Source: an uncultured Odoribacter sp. (GTDB lineage: Bacteria > Bacteroidota > Bacteroidia > Bacteroidales > Marinifilaceae). From it: 20,922 nucleotides of DNA. The position numbers were made by a program, and so were the translations under genes. Numbering within the stretch: position 1 is the first letter of the stretch; each line of letters opens with the position of its first letter. Shown here in pieces: positions 7,031 through 15,737 of the stretch. The stretch lies in assembly GCA_910578105.1 (NCBI GenBank), contig CAJTPD010000004.1:1-20922 (forward strand), in the 5' to 3' direction. The notes below the pieces were generated by a model that made no database searches, was not told the origin of the DNA, and saw only the letters and a program-made list of their open reading frames with translations.

Positions 7031-8272
7031 ATGGAAAAATATATTTCGGCTGATGACATCAGGTATCAATTGGCAAATCTTAAACAATTAACCTTTGAGG
7101 TGACGGATGCCTGCAATCTGAGGTGCAAATATTGTGCTTACGGAGAATTTTACAATGATTATGACCGCCGCGAAAATAAAACCCTGAGTTTATCGGCAGC
7201 GACTCGCTTAATAGATTATCTGAACGCTTACTGGAACTCGGAATGGAATATGTCGCAAAACCGGAATGTATATATCAGTTTCTATGGCGGTGAACCTTTA
7301 TTGAACATGCCGTTTATTGAATCTGTTGTCGCATACGTGGAGAAACTACATTCTCCTCATCGAAGTTTTACCTTTTCAATGACAACTAATGCCATTCTAT
7401 TGGAAAAATACATGGATTTTCTGGTTGCTCATGATTTTAATTTGCTTGTCAGCTTAGATGGAAACGAATATAATACTTCTTATCGGGTGGACCATGCCGG
7501 AAGAGCTGTTTTTGCCGGTATCGTGAGAAATGCGGATGCGTTACGCCGAAAATATCCGGATTATTTTGAAAAGAAAGTAAATTTTAATGCCGTACTGCAT
7601 AACCGTAATTCGGTTGGCGACATTTATCGTTTTTTTAAGAAACAATACAATAAAATTCCGGGAATCGGAGAATTGAATAACTCAGGTATCCGTCCGGACA
7701 AATTGGAATTATTTGCAAAAACATACCGGAACTCCCGGGAAAGCCTTCGTCAGGAAGAAAATTACGAAATCATAGAAAAGGATATGTTTGTCAAGTCGGC
7801 TACTTATCAGACGCTGACCACTTTTCTTCATCAATACAGTGGTTTTGTTTATCGGGATTATACGGACTTATTGTTTGGACGTCCGGAAAAAACAATACCA
7901 ACTGGAACCTGCATTCCTTTCGGGAAACGGATGTTTGTCACCGTGAACGGAAAAATCATGCCTTGTGAGCGCATAGGACAACAATTTGCCTTGGGACAAG
8001 TTTCGGATTCCGGAATAGATATTGATGCAGAGCACATAGCTGATGCTTACAATATGTATTATAGTAAACTGGAAAAGCAATGTAAAAAATGTTATCGCTT
8101 TGAGAGTTGCATACAATGTATATTCAACTTGAAAAATCTTGAAGACAATCCTGTATGTCATGGTTTTATGAGCCGGGAAGATTTCAACAGCTATAAAGTT
8201 GCCCAATTGGATTTTTTGCGACGTAATCCGGAAGAGTATTATCGGATTATGGAAGAGGTCGTTGTTGAATGA
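7031..8272 (+). CDS. Radical SAM/SPASM peptide maturase, GG-Bacteroidales type
   Basis: This is an intact 413-residue radical SAM protein with CNLRCKYC (Cys 28, 32, 35) close to the N-terminus, FYGGEPLL near 91, and a SPASM-like C-terminal region (TGTCIPFGKRMF, MPCERIG, QCKKCYRFESCIQC, NPVCHGF). From memory it resembles the TIGRFAM GG-Bacteroidales radical SAM peptide maturases that pair with this precursor type. I use the ATG at 7031, four bases after the preceding stop, rather than the in-frame TTG at 7019 that overlaps the preceding gene. The tight spacing indicates translational coupling with the first radical SAM gene, so the two probably act one after the other, or on different residues of the same core. 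Confidence 0.82.
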   Translation: MEKYISADDIRYQLANLKQLTFEVTDACNLRCKYCAYGEFYNDYDRRENKTLSLSAATRLIDYLNAYWNSEWNMSQNRNVYISFYGGEPLLNMPFIESVVAYVEKLHSPHRSFTFSMTTNAILLEKYMDFLVAHDFNLLVSLDGNEYNTSYRVDHAGRAVFAGIVRNADALRRKYPDYFEKKVNFNAVLHNRNSVGDIYRFFKKQYNKIPGIGELNNSGIRPDKLELFAKTYRNSRESLRQEENYEIIEKDMFVKSATYQTLTTFLHQYSGFVYRDYTDLLFGRPEKTIPTGTCIPFGKRMFVTVNGKIMPCERIGQQFALGQVSDSGIDIDAEHIADAYNMYYSKLEKQCKKCYRFESCIQCIFNLKNLEDNPVCHGFMSREDFNSYKVAQLDFLRRNPEEYYRIMEEVVVE

Positions 8273-8329
8273 CAATGGCAACTCGGATTTACGTTGATGT
8301 TCTCATATTTTCTTGGTTTTGATTGCTGA

Positions 8330-8337
8330 TATATTTG
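8330..8337 (+). promoter_or_regulatory. Possible internal -7 promoter element before the third radical SAM gene
   Basis: TATATTTG is an exact match to the Bacteroidetes -7 element TAnnTTTG, 24 bases before the ATG at 8362, in the only spacer of some length (89 bases) inside the biosynthetic half of the locus. A convincing -33 TTTG at 19-21 bases is missing. It may start a second transcript for the later enzymes and exporter, but it is weakly supported. Confidence 0.3.
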
Positions 8338-8361
8338 AAATAGTTACTTAGAATAAGATTT

Positions 8362-9603
8362 ATGTTTGATTCGGACAAAGATTATTGGCTGTATATAGTT
8401 CCTCATGTATATTGTAACATGAAAGAAAATCAGGCTCTGTTATACAATACCTTGAGTGGCGATTGCATGGAAATTGCTAGTCAGGAAGTGATGGCTTTAT
8501 TGAAATCCTTGCATGAAAAGAAAAATTTGGGTTGTATTCATTGTCAGGGAATGCAACTGAACCTTTCTCCAGTCCGGGAGTTTGTCTCCGAACTTTGCCG
8601 TAAGGACATGGGAGGAGTTGCGGATATCTCTCGGGTTCCTGAAAAACCAATACAATTGATGCCTGTTCTTAACCTGCAATATGATATGGAAAACTTTAAA
8701 ACGCAGAATGAACGCAGTATGGGAGAAGATTTATTAAAATATTTGCTCGGACTAAATATATACCTCAATTCAGAATGTCATCAACAATGTCCGCATTGTA
8801 AACATTATTTCAGGCAAAATATATGTTGCACTACTTTTTCCGGTAAAAAACCGCAGGCATTGGATTTATGTGTCCTTCAAAAGGTCTTGGAACAAATACG
8901 ATATGGTTTAGTCGGCCAGTTGAATTTATTGGGAGGAAATCTGTTTAATTATCCTTATTACGAGGAGTTGTCGGACTTATTGATACCCTTTACTGGTCGT
9001 ACGCACTTTTGGAATCATTATACGGCCTTTTTATTTCATAAAAGATTCATTTCGGATTTTATTCAGGATATTGTAGTGACTTTCCCTCTTCAGGAAGATG
9101 AATGGAGACATTGTGTCACTCTATTGGAACATCTGGATGCCCGATACCATTTTTTTATAATTGATGAAGAAGAATACAAAGAAGCTGGTTGCTTAATTGA
9201 AAAATATGGAATAAAGAAATATGCTTTTCATCCTACTTATACAGGGGACAATAATGTTTTTTTTGAAAAATATGTATTTCTGAACCGAAGTGATATATTT
9301 GATAAAAAATTATCATTTCGTCAAATCTTTGCCCACCAGAAAATGAACACTCATTTCTTTGGGATATTGACTATTTTCGCCAATGGAGAGGTTCATGGTA
9401 ATGTGAATGATATGCCTTTGGGAAATATAAGTGATACTGTTTTATTGGATTTGATTGCTGAGGAAATGAAAACAAAACTTTCATGGAGAAGGATACGGGA
9501 CAAGCAACCTTGTTGTGATTGCCTGTATCAATATCTATGTCCGTCGCCATCCAATTATGAGATTGTTATAGGCAAACAGAATTTGTGTTATATTAAACTT
9601 TAG
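8362..9603 (+). CDS. Divergent radical SAM-like protein (pseudo-rSAM family of GG-Bacteroidales loci)
   Basis: This 413-residue protein has a ~130-residue N-terminal region, then CHQQCPHC (Cys 139, 143, 146), a complete CX3CX2C motif set unusually far from the N-terminus. After it come LNLLGGNLF, in the place where other family members have GGEP, and a Cys-containing C-terminus (PCCDCLYQYLC...LC) resembling a reduced SPASM. The layout matches the partner proteins that, as I recall, TIGRFAM calls pseudo-rSAM in GG-Bacteroidales systems. Here the cluster-binding cysteines are present, so it may be a working enzyme, or a substrate-binding partner that still holds a cluster. It starts 89 bases after the second radical SAM gene and ends 4 bases before the glycosyltransferase fusion. 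Confidence 0.7.
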   Translation: MFDSDKDYWLYIVPHVYCNMKENQALLYNTLSGDCMEIASQEVMALLKSLHEKKNLGCIHCQGMQLNLSPVREFVSELCRKDMGGVADISRVPEKPIQLMPVLNLQYDMENFKTQNERSMGEDLLKYLLGLNIYLNSECHQQCPHCKHYFRQNICCTTFSGKKPQALDLCVLQKVLEQIRYGLVGQLNLLGGNLFNYPYYEELSDLLIPFTGRTHFWNHYTAFLFHKRFISDFIQDIVVTFPLQEDEWRHCVTLLEHLDARYHFFIIDEEEYKEAGCLIEKYGIKKYAFHPTYTGDNNVFFEKYVFLNRSDIFDKKLSFRQIFAHQKMNTHFFGILTIFANGEVHGNVNDMPLGNISDTVLLDLIAEEMKTKLSWRRIRDKQPCCDCLYQYLCPSPSNYEIVIGKQNLCYIKL

Positions 9604-9607
9604 ACCT

Positions 9608-11284
9608 ATGTCGGAAAAAATATTAACAGTTATAATTCCTTTTCTGAATGAAAAGTATGAAGTGGAAAATACAGTGCAAAGTATTAAAGCACATTCATCC
9701 GATCGGGTTGAAATAATGTTGATAAACGATGCTTCGGATGATGGTTTTGACTATGGAATTCTTCAAGAAAAGTATAAGCTTATTTATATAGAAAATCCGG
9801 AACGATGGGGAGTGGCTGCTTCGAGAGATTTGGGAATCAGTCAATGCAAGACACCTTATTTTCTCCTGTTGGATGCGCATATGCGATTTTATGATAGTCT
9901 TTGGGAACAAAGAATTATCGATGAATTGGAGCAGGATAAAAGGGCATTGTTGTGTTGTCAGACGAAAGTATTGGGATTTGAGGAGGGATTATTGGTGGAG
10001 CCTAAAAATCGTGGGATAACTTATGGCGCATGTGTTGAAATAAATGAAGGAAGAGCATTGATAGACCCTTTTTGGATATTTAATGTTCCTTTCGATGCCT
10101 CCCGGGCACAGACACTTCCAATTGTTTGTGTATTGGGAGCTGCTTACGCATGTAGTAAAACTTACTGGCAGTATCTCAGGGGATTGGAGGGATTGAAATA
10201 TTATGGCTCGGACGAACCTTATATCAGTATGAAAGTGTGGATGGAAGGAGGAAGTTGTAAATTATTGAAAGATGTCGTTATCGGACATATATACCGGACT
10301 AACAGCACTCCTCCTTATGAAACGGCAACGAAATTCCGGGTATATAACAAGTTGTTGATGGCGGAATTGTTTTTTCCGGAAGAATTGGAAAAAGAGCTTT
10401 ATGGCATGGCCAGTTATTATTATCCCAAAGAGTTTGTCGAAACAATCTATATGTTGTATGATTATCGGGAAAGGATAAAGCAGTCAAAAATTTACTATAA
10501 AAAAATATTTACCAGGAATTTCCATTTTTTTCAAAAAATGAATCGTGAATACCATAGAAAATACCTATTAACAGAGCAATTGTTTGAGTCCGTAGATAGC
10601 ATATTGAACGAGATTGCCGTCCGTATGCTTGAAGAGCCTGTTACAGATATTGGCTTGTCGAAGGGACGGATGGGAATGGTTATCTTTTTGTTTCATTACA
10701 GTCGGTTCTGCCAGAGCGAATTATACAGACAAAAAGCGGAACAATTGCTGGAGAATCTTCTGTCGTCAATAAAAGTTGATACGCATTATGGTCTGAATAC
10801 GGGGCTTGGCGGTATCGGTTGGGGAATTGCATATCTGCACCAGGAAGGTTTTGTGGAAGGAAATATAGATGAAATTTTAGAGGATTTTGATAAAAAGATT
10901 ATGGAGATAGATCCGGAGCGAATAACCAATTTAAGCTTGGGGTACGGTTTTTGTGGAATAGTCATTTATTTGCTGGCCAGACTCCACTCTGTAAGAAAGG
11001 GAGCAACCAAGCCTTTTGATAATGATTATTTGGAAAGGGTTTTTGCCAGAATTCATCAAATACTCGAACAAAACGATTTGAATTGCGAGAGACCGGATGT
11101 TTTATTACGTTTCAGGGCTTACTACGAAGAGAAAGAAAAGATAGGCAAAGTGAATATATTTGACGTTTGTAGTATGCATAATCCGAGAAACATCCCTTTA
11201 CAGGATTTGCATATGGGATTGGAAGGACAGGCAGGAATAGGTTTACGACTTATATTCGAAATGGAAAGGGAATATTCAATGTAG
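9608..11284 (+). CDS. Polypeptide-GalNAc-transferase-like glycosyltransferase fused to a LanC-like domain
   Basis: This 558-residue two-part protein begins with a GT-A glycosyltransferase at residues 1-~235: LTVIIPFLNE, INDASDD, the metal-binding DAH at 89-91, VLGAAYACSK, then GSDEPYIS (200-207) and GHIYR (226-230). DxH and a late GHxxR resemble polypeptide N-acetylgalactosaminyltransferases (GT27) more than ordinary family 2 enzymes, suggesting sugar transfer to Ser/Thr of a peptide. Residues ~345-558 have LanC-like repeats (SKGRMGMVIFL, TGLGGIGWGIAYL, SLGYGFCGIVIYLL, GLEGQAGIGLRL). The LanC zinc/active-site signatures (WC and CHG) are not visible, and GYGFCG lacks the usual His. The toroid is probably not a lanthionine cyclase and may hold the peptide or its leader. 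It is adjacent to the third radical SAM gene (4-base gap) and 33 bases before the exporter. Domain calls are strong; the substrate is inferred from the Ser/Thr-rich precursor core. Confidence 0.75.
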   Translation: MSEKILTVIIPFLNEKYEVENTVQSIKAHSSDRVEIMLINDASDDGFDYGILQEKYKLIYIENPERWGVAASRDLGISQCKTPYFLLLDAHMRFYDSLWEQRIIDELEQDKRALLCCQTKVLGFEEGLLVEPKNRGITYGACVEINEGRALIDPFWIFNVPFDASRAQTLPIVCVLGAAYACSKTYWQYLRGLEGLKYYGSDEPYISMKVWMEGGSCKLLKDVVIGHIYRTNSTPPYETATKFRVYNKLLMAELFFPEELEKELYGMASYYYPKEFVETIYMLYDYRERIKQSKIYYKKIFTRNFHFFQKMNREYHRKYLLTEQLFESVDSILNEIAVRMLEEPVTDIGLSKGRMGMVIFLFHYSRFCQSELYRQKAEQLLENLLSSIKVDTHYGLNTGLGGIGWGIAYLHQEGFVEGNIDEILEDFDKKIMEIDPERITNLSLGYGFCGIVIYLLARLHSVRKGATKPFDNDYLERVFARIHQILEQNDLNCERPDVLLRFRAYYEEKEKIGKVNIFDVCSMHNPRNIPLQDLHMGLEGQAGIGLRLIFEMEREYSM

Positions 11285-11317
11285 TATGTTAAATTTACTA
11301 TTTCAAGCGTATCAGAA

Positions 11318-13516
11318 ATGAAAAAATTTCCTTTTTTCCGTCAATTGGATGCCATGGATTGCGGACCAAGCTGTTTGCGTATGATAGCAGCGTGGTATGG
11401 TCGGAAATATAGCTTGCAATATTTGCGGGAACATGCCTACATAACCCGGGCGGGTGTTTCCATGTTAGGAGTAAGTGATGCAGCGGAAAGTATCGGTTTC
11501 CGAACAGGTGGTTACCGTATGAGATGGGAACAATTGCGGGAAGTTCCGTTGCCTTTTATTGCCCATTGGAATGGAAATCATTTTGTGGTGGTTTATAAAA
11601 TTAAAGAACGACGAAATGGAGATGCTTGGGTACATGTGGCTGATCCGGCAGTAGGACTGTTGACATATACTAAGAATGATTTTCTGAAATTTTGGTATAG
11701 TACTGAAAAGAGAGGGGAACCAGAAGGACATCTTTTGGTTCTTGAGCCGACTCCCGATTTCTATGAGCGGGAATTCAATGAAAGCAACAAATTCAAAATA
11801 GGTTACTTAATAAATTATCTTCGCCCTTACCGAAAGTATTTTATTCAGTTGTTCTTGGGTATGCTTACCGGAAGTATCATCAGCCTGATTTTTCCATTTT
11901 TGACCCAGTCTATTGTGGATTATGGAATCGGGAATAGTGAGCTTTCATTTATTTTGATGGTATTGATTGCACAGATGTGCTTGTCCGTAGGACAGACGGC
12001 AAACAATTTAATCCGGAGTTGGATTATGCTGCATGTGACTACCCGAATCAGTATAGCTCTCATTTCGGATTTTTTGATGAAATTAATGAGGCTTCCGGTA
12101 GCATTTTTTGATGTAAAATTAGTCGGGGATATTATGCAGCGGATTGGAGATCACGGACGGATTCAATCCTTTTTGACCGGAACACTGATTAGCATGGTGT
12201 TTTCAGTGGTAACTTTTATTGTTTACGTCTTTATAATGGCTGGTTATCATGTCGGAATGCTGACGGTATTCATGATAGGAAGTGCTTTATACATCGGATG
12301 GGTGCTTTTGTTTCTGAGAAGGCGCAGAGATTTGGATTATATGCGATTTCAGGAAGCAGCAGCGAATCAGAGTAATGTAGTTCAATTGATTGCTGGAATG
12401 CAGGATATCAAATTGAATGGGTGTGAAAAGCAAAAGCGTTGGGAATGGGAACGAATACAGGCGCGTTTGTTTAAAGTCAGCATTAAAGGAATGGTGTTGG
12501 GACAGACCCAACAGGTAGGTGCTTTTTTCATTAATCAGATAAAGAATATCCTGATTTCATATATGGCGGCTAAAGCGGTTATATTGGGTGACATGACGTT
12601 GGGGATGATGATGGCTGTCCAATATATCATGGGACAGCTGAATGGTCCGATAGGACAATTTATTAGTTTTGTGCAGGCGGCACAGGATGCTAAAATCAGT
12701 CTGGAGCGTTTGGGAGAGATTCATAACCGGGAAGATGAAGAAAAGGCTGAGGATGGGAAAATACAGGAAATTCCTCAGGCAAAAAGCATTGAGGTGAAAA
12801 ATCTGAGTTTTCAGTATGAAGGTCCGTATTCTCCAAAGGTTTTGGATAACATTAGTTTAAAAATACCAGCTTGTAAAACAACGGCTATTGTTGGAATGAG
12901 TGGTAGCGGGAAAACTACTCTGATGAAAATGTTGTTAGGATTTTATGAACCGGTAAAAGGCGAAATCTTGCTGGACGGTATTAAATTAAGTAATTACAGT
13001 CCCCGGCAATGGAGGCTGAGTTGCGGTATTGTCATGCAGGAAGGATTTATATTCTCCGATTCAATTAAACGGAATATTGGTGTAATCGATGAAGTTCCGG
13101 ATAAGAAAAAAGTTGAAAAGGCGGTTGTTGTTGCCAATATTAAAGAATTTATTGATGAATTGCCAATGGGATATGAAACAAAAATAGGCAATGACGGTCA
13201 TGGGATGAGTAGTGGGCAAAAACAGCGTATATTACTGGCTCGGGCTGTTTATAAAGATCCCGGATATATTTTTTTGGATGAAGCAACAAATTCTTTAGAC
13301 GCCAATAATGAGAAAGTGATTATGGAAAATCTGAGTCGTTTTTTTCAGGGAAAGACTGTAGTTATTATCGCTCATCGTTTGAGTACGGTGAAGCATGCCG
13401 ACCAGATTGTCGTCATGGACGAAGGCCGGATTGCAGAACAAGGGACTCATGAGGAGTTGGTCCGGAAACAAGGAACTTATTATCGTTTGGTAAAGAATCA
13501 GTTGGAATTGGATTAA
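11318..13516 (+). CDS. Peptidase-containing (C39) ABC exporter
   Basis: This 732-residue bacteriocin-type exporter removes the leader and pumps the peptide across the inner membrane. Residues 1-~150 are a C39 cysteine peptidase with Gln9, Cys15 (MDCGPSC), His88 (NGNHFVVV) and Asp109 (ADPAVG), the full catalytic set. An ABC transmembrane domain with several hydrophobic helices spans about 160-460. The ATPase has Walker A GMSGSGKTT (~525-533), signature MSSGQKQR (~627), Walker B YIFLDEATNS (~648) and H-loop IAHRLST (~683). The Gly-Gly site of the precursors at 2177 and 4012 is the expected cut. It forms a unit with the HlyD-type gene 11 bases downstream. Confidence 0.93.
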   Translation: MKKFPFFRQLDAMDCGPSCLRMIAAWYGRKYSLQYLREHAYITRAGVSMLGVSDAAESIGFRTGGYRMRWEQLREVPLPFIAHWNGNHFVVVYKIKERRNGDAWVHVADPAVGLLTYTKNDFLKFWYSTEKRGEPEGHLLVLEPTPDFYEREFNESNKFKIGYLINYLRPYRKYFIQLFLGMLTGSIISLIFPFLTQSIVDYGIGNSELSFILMVLIAQMCLSVGQTANNLIRSWIMLHVTTRISIALISDFLMKLMRLPVAFFDVKLVGDIMQRIGDHGRIQSFLTGTLISMVFSVVTFIVYVFIMAGYHVGMLTVFMIGSALYIGWVLLFLRRRRDLDYMRFQEAAANQSNVVQLIAGMQDIKLNGCEKQKRWEWERIQARLFKVSIKGMVLGQTQQVGAFFINQIKNILISYMAAKAVILGDMTLGMMMAVQYIMGQLNGPIGQFISFVQAAQDAKISLERLGEIHNREDEEKAEDGKIQEIPQAKSIEVKNLSFQYEGPYSPKVLDNISLKIPACKTTAIVGMSGSGKTTLMKMLLGFYEPVKGEILLDGIKLSNYSPRQWRLSCGIVMQEGFIFSDSIKRNIGVIDEVPDKKKVEKAVVVANIKEFIDELPMGYETKIGNDGHGMSSGQKQRILLARAVYKDPGYIFLDEATNSLDANNEKVIMENLSRFFQGKTVVIIAHRLSTVKHADQIVVMDEGRIAEQGTHEELVRKQGTYYRLVKNQLELD

Positions 13517-13527
13517 AATATTGAACT

Positions 13528-14811
13528 ATGCCATTATATAGCGAAGAAGTACAGGACATTATGGGTCGGATTCCAAGACGGATATTACGGCTTGGATTGA
13601 CTGTGATTTTTGGAATTATGCTGTTGTTATTGTGTGGCAGTTATTTCTTTAAATATCCGGAAGTCGTTTCTTGTCCGGTGAAATTAACCACTCTTAATCC
13701 CCCACAGGAATTATATTCCCGTACAACAGGAATGATTGAACGCCTGGAAGTAAAAGAGCATGACTTTGTCCGCCCTGGTCAATTAGTTGCCCTTCTGAGG
13801 AATACCGCTAATTATGGCGATGTTCGTCAACTTAAAAAACTTTTGGATAGGTTGGGCAAATTTGTTGTTTGGGATAGTCTGGTTATGCAGGAGCAGTTGT
13901 CTCCGGAATTGCAAGTCGGAGAAATGCAGTCGGGTTATATACAACTATATAAAGCCTGGATTGGTTTCAGACATTATTGCGAACAAAATTACTTGCCTAT
14001 AAAGATAGAATTACAACGCCGGCAAGTGGACAAACAACGGGAAGATTACCGTGAATTAGTTAAACAACAGGAATTGCACCGACAGAATTTTGAATTGGCT
14101 TTAAAACAATTCCGGAGAGATTCGTTATTTTATCATCGTTATAAAGATGCTGTCAGTACGGTAGAGTATGAGAAACAAACGCAGGGATATCTTCAGGAAA
14201 AGACGGCTTATATGGATTTCTGTACTACTGTTCGTAATGCCGGGCATGAAATACTGAAACAGGAGAATGCATTGATTGATTTACAAATCCAATATGAACA
14301 GGAATTGGATAAATATCGTCAGGCATTTGACGAAGCTTATCGGTTATTGGTTGAAAGCTATAATCAATGGAAAGAAAAATATGTTTTGGAAAGCCATACG
14401 GAGGGATTTGTAACCTTAGCCGGATATTGGAGTGAGAAACAGACAGTTAATTCGGGAGAAAAAATAGCTACAATTGTGCCTAAGGATACGATACAAATTA
14501 TGGGACGGGCTGTGATTGACATGGCGGGTATCGGGAAAGTGGAAAAAGGACAGAAAGTGAACATCAAATTAAATAGTTTTCCTTATATGGAATATGGAAT
14601 GCTTCGGGGAACAGTGAATAATATCTCGTTAGTGGCTAACAATGAAAAAGGATATATTGCAGAAATTCTTTTGACCGAAGGGATGCAATCCTCCTATAAA
14701 GAACAGCTAAAATTTATCCAGGACATTGAAAGTACTGCTGAAATTATCACCAAAGAGGAACGACTGCTCAGCAAATTAATTAATCCGTTAAAATCAAAAA
14801 TGAAAAAGTGA
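13528..14811 (+). CDS. HlyD-family periplasmic adaptor of the peptide exporter
   Basis: This 427-residue membrane fusion protein has a cytoplasmic N-terminus, one membrane helix at about 20-42, and a first half-lipoyl segment (TGMIERLEVKEHDF, ~67-80, then RPGQLVALL). A long coiled-coil hairpin (~100-290) is rich in Gln, Glu, Lys and Arg. The second half-lipoyl/beta-barrel part follows (TEGFVTLAG, SGEKIATIVP, VEKGQKVNIKL). It should bridge the C39 ABC exporter to an outer-membrane TolC-type channel. No such channel gene is present in the window, so a channel encoded elsewhere would be used. It is the last gene of the plus-strand locus. Confidence 0.88.
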   Translation: MPLYSEEVQDIMGRIPRRILRLGLTVIFGIMLLLLCGSYFFKYPEVVSCPVKLTTLNPPQELYSRTTGMIERLEVKEHDFVRPGQLVALLRNTANYGDVRQLKKLLDRLGKFVVWDSLVMQEQLSPELQVGEMQSGYIQLYKAWIGFRHYCEQNYLPIKIELQRRQVDKQREDYRELVKQQELHRQNFELALKQFRRDSLFYHRYKDAVSTVEYEKQTQGYLQEKTAYMDFCTTVRNAGHEILKQENALIDLQIQYEQELDKYRQAFDEAYRLLVESYNQWKEKYVLESHTEGFVTLAGYWSEKQTVNSGEKIATIVPKDTIQIMGRAVIDMAGIGKVEKGQKVNIKLNSFPYMEYGMLRGTVNNISLVANNEKGYIAEILLTEGMQSSYKEQLKFIQDIESTAEIITKEERLLSKLINPLKSKMKK

Positions 14812-14941
14812 TGTTTTTTGAAGGATGTATAGTAATATGCTTGAATCGAAAAATATAAAGTTTTAAATATCAGCGTGGTAATTCTTTTAGGAGAATCCCA
14901 GGCGGATCACCAAGAAGCTGGACAAAACCAGACAACAAAAA

Positions 14942-14979
14942 AACAACTCCTGCAATACCTTGATATTGCAGGAGTTGTT
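14942..14979. terminator. Strong hairpin terminator, best on the minus strand, possibly bidirectional
   Basis: A perfect 16-bp stem (14942-14957 with 14964-14979) has a 6-base loop. The A7 run at 14937-14943 gives a T-run right after the stem on the minus strand, making it a good terminator for the nitroreductase gene. On the plus strand only CTTTG follows, so it would end the export operon less efficiently. Confidence 0.8.
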
Positions 14980-15039
14980 CTTTGTATAGTGTCCGTGACT
15001 TAAGGTACGAAAAGGTCACAAAATACACTTTCGGGTACA

Positions 15040-15672
15040 CTATCTTTTTGCTTGATTGTATTCATCAACATGTACTACGTAATTGGGTTTGCGTGGTTTG
15101 GGGGTGGGTGCTTCCTGGGCACTATAGCCGAGGATACAATTCCCGATCCCTTCATAGTCTCCTTCTATGCCCCATTTTTTGAGGAGTGCTTTACCTTCGG
15201 GGGTGTCAAAAACCTCTTTTGCGCGGTGTATCCAGCAGCTACCCAATCCTACGGCATGGGCTGCATTCAGAAGATTTCCCATGACCAGAGCTCCGTCATA
15301 CAGGTAGGTCGGATATTGTTTGTTGGCTAAAACTACCAGCACGACCGGGGCCCCGTAGAACGGGTCCGTATCTTTTCCCATGACTTTTGCATTGAGTTGT
15401 GACAGGTGGTCGCGTACCTCTTTGTTTGTGATAGCCACAATAACGGGAGATTGGTTTCCCATTCCGGTGGGGGCATATGTGCCTGCTTCGGTTACTTTGT
15501 CAATCAATGCCTTTTCGGGCATTTTATCTTGATAAGCCCGGATTGCCCGGCGTGTTTTCAGCATTTCCAGGGAGGTATTTTCTTTCATGTTGTTTTCTGT
15601 TTTAACATTTGAACAGGAGGTCATAAATGCCAGTATTATGACTGCTAATAAAATACTGTATTTTGTTTTCAT
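15040..15672 (-). CDS. Lipoprotein nitroreductase family protein
   Basis: This 210-residue protein starts with a lipoprotein-type signal (hydrophobic ILLAVIILAFMTSC, Cys20 as the lipid site). A nitroreductase-fold domain follows, with MLKTRRAIRAY near 38-48 (the FMN-binding Arg cluster), TYAPTGMGNQSP, GAPVVLVVLA, DGALVMGNLLNAAHAVGLGSCWI and the late GNCILGY. Such enzymes bind FMN and reduce nitro compounds or quinones with NAD(P)H. The signal and lipobox suggest an envelope location, which is seen in some Bacteroidales members; its physiological substrate is unknown. It has its own promoter and a terminator. It is convergent with the peptide export operon and not obviously related to it. Confidence 0.85.
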   Translation of the reverse strand: MKTKYSILLAVIILAFMTSCSNVKTENNMKENTSLEMLKTRRAIRAYQDKMPEKALIDKVTEAGTYAPTGMGNQSPVIVAITNKEVRDHLSQLNAKVMGKDTDPFYGAPVVLVVLANKQYPTYLYDGALVMGNLLNAAHAVGLGSCWIHRAKEVFDTPEGKALLKKWGIEGDYEGIGNCILGYSAQEAPTPKPRKPNYVVHVDEYNQAKR

Positions 15673-15705
15673 TATTTGAAATGTTTATAGATTTTATTTT
15701 GAGTG

Positions 15706-15737
15706 CGAAGATATATTCTTCTCTCTATCCTTGCAAA
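15706..15737 (-). promoter_or_regulatory. Promoter of the nitroreductase gene
   Basis: On the minus strand TTTG (15737-15734) is followed after 20 bases by TATCTTCG (15713-15706). The -33 is perfect and the -7 keeps TA, two of the three T's, and the final G. Transcription would begin near 15700, giving a leader of about 25-30 bases before the ATG at 15672. Confidence 0.5.

Noticed and set aside
10640..11284. Active lanthionine cyclase in the fusion protein
   Set aside because: The repeats are LanC-like, but the Cys/His zinc ligands (WC, CHG) are not visible and no dehydratase (LanB or LanM type) is encoded in the window.
14982..15052. Possible insertion-sequence end (TAGTGT ... ACACTA) after the terminator
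   Set aside because: The inverted match is only about six bases, with no transposase remnant and no target duplication.
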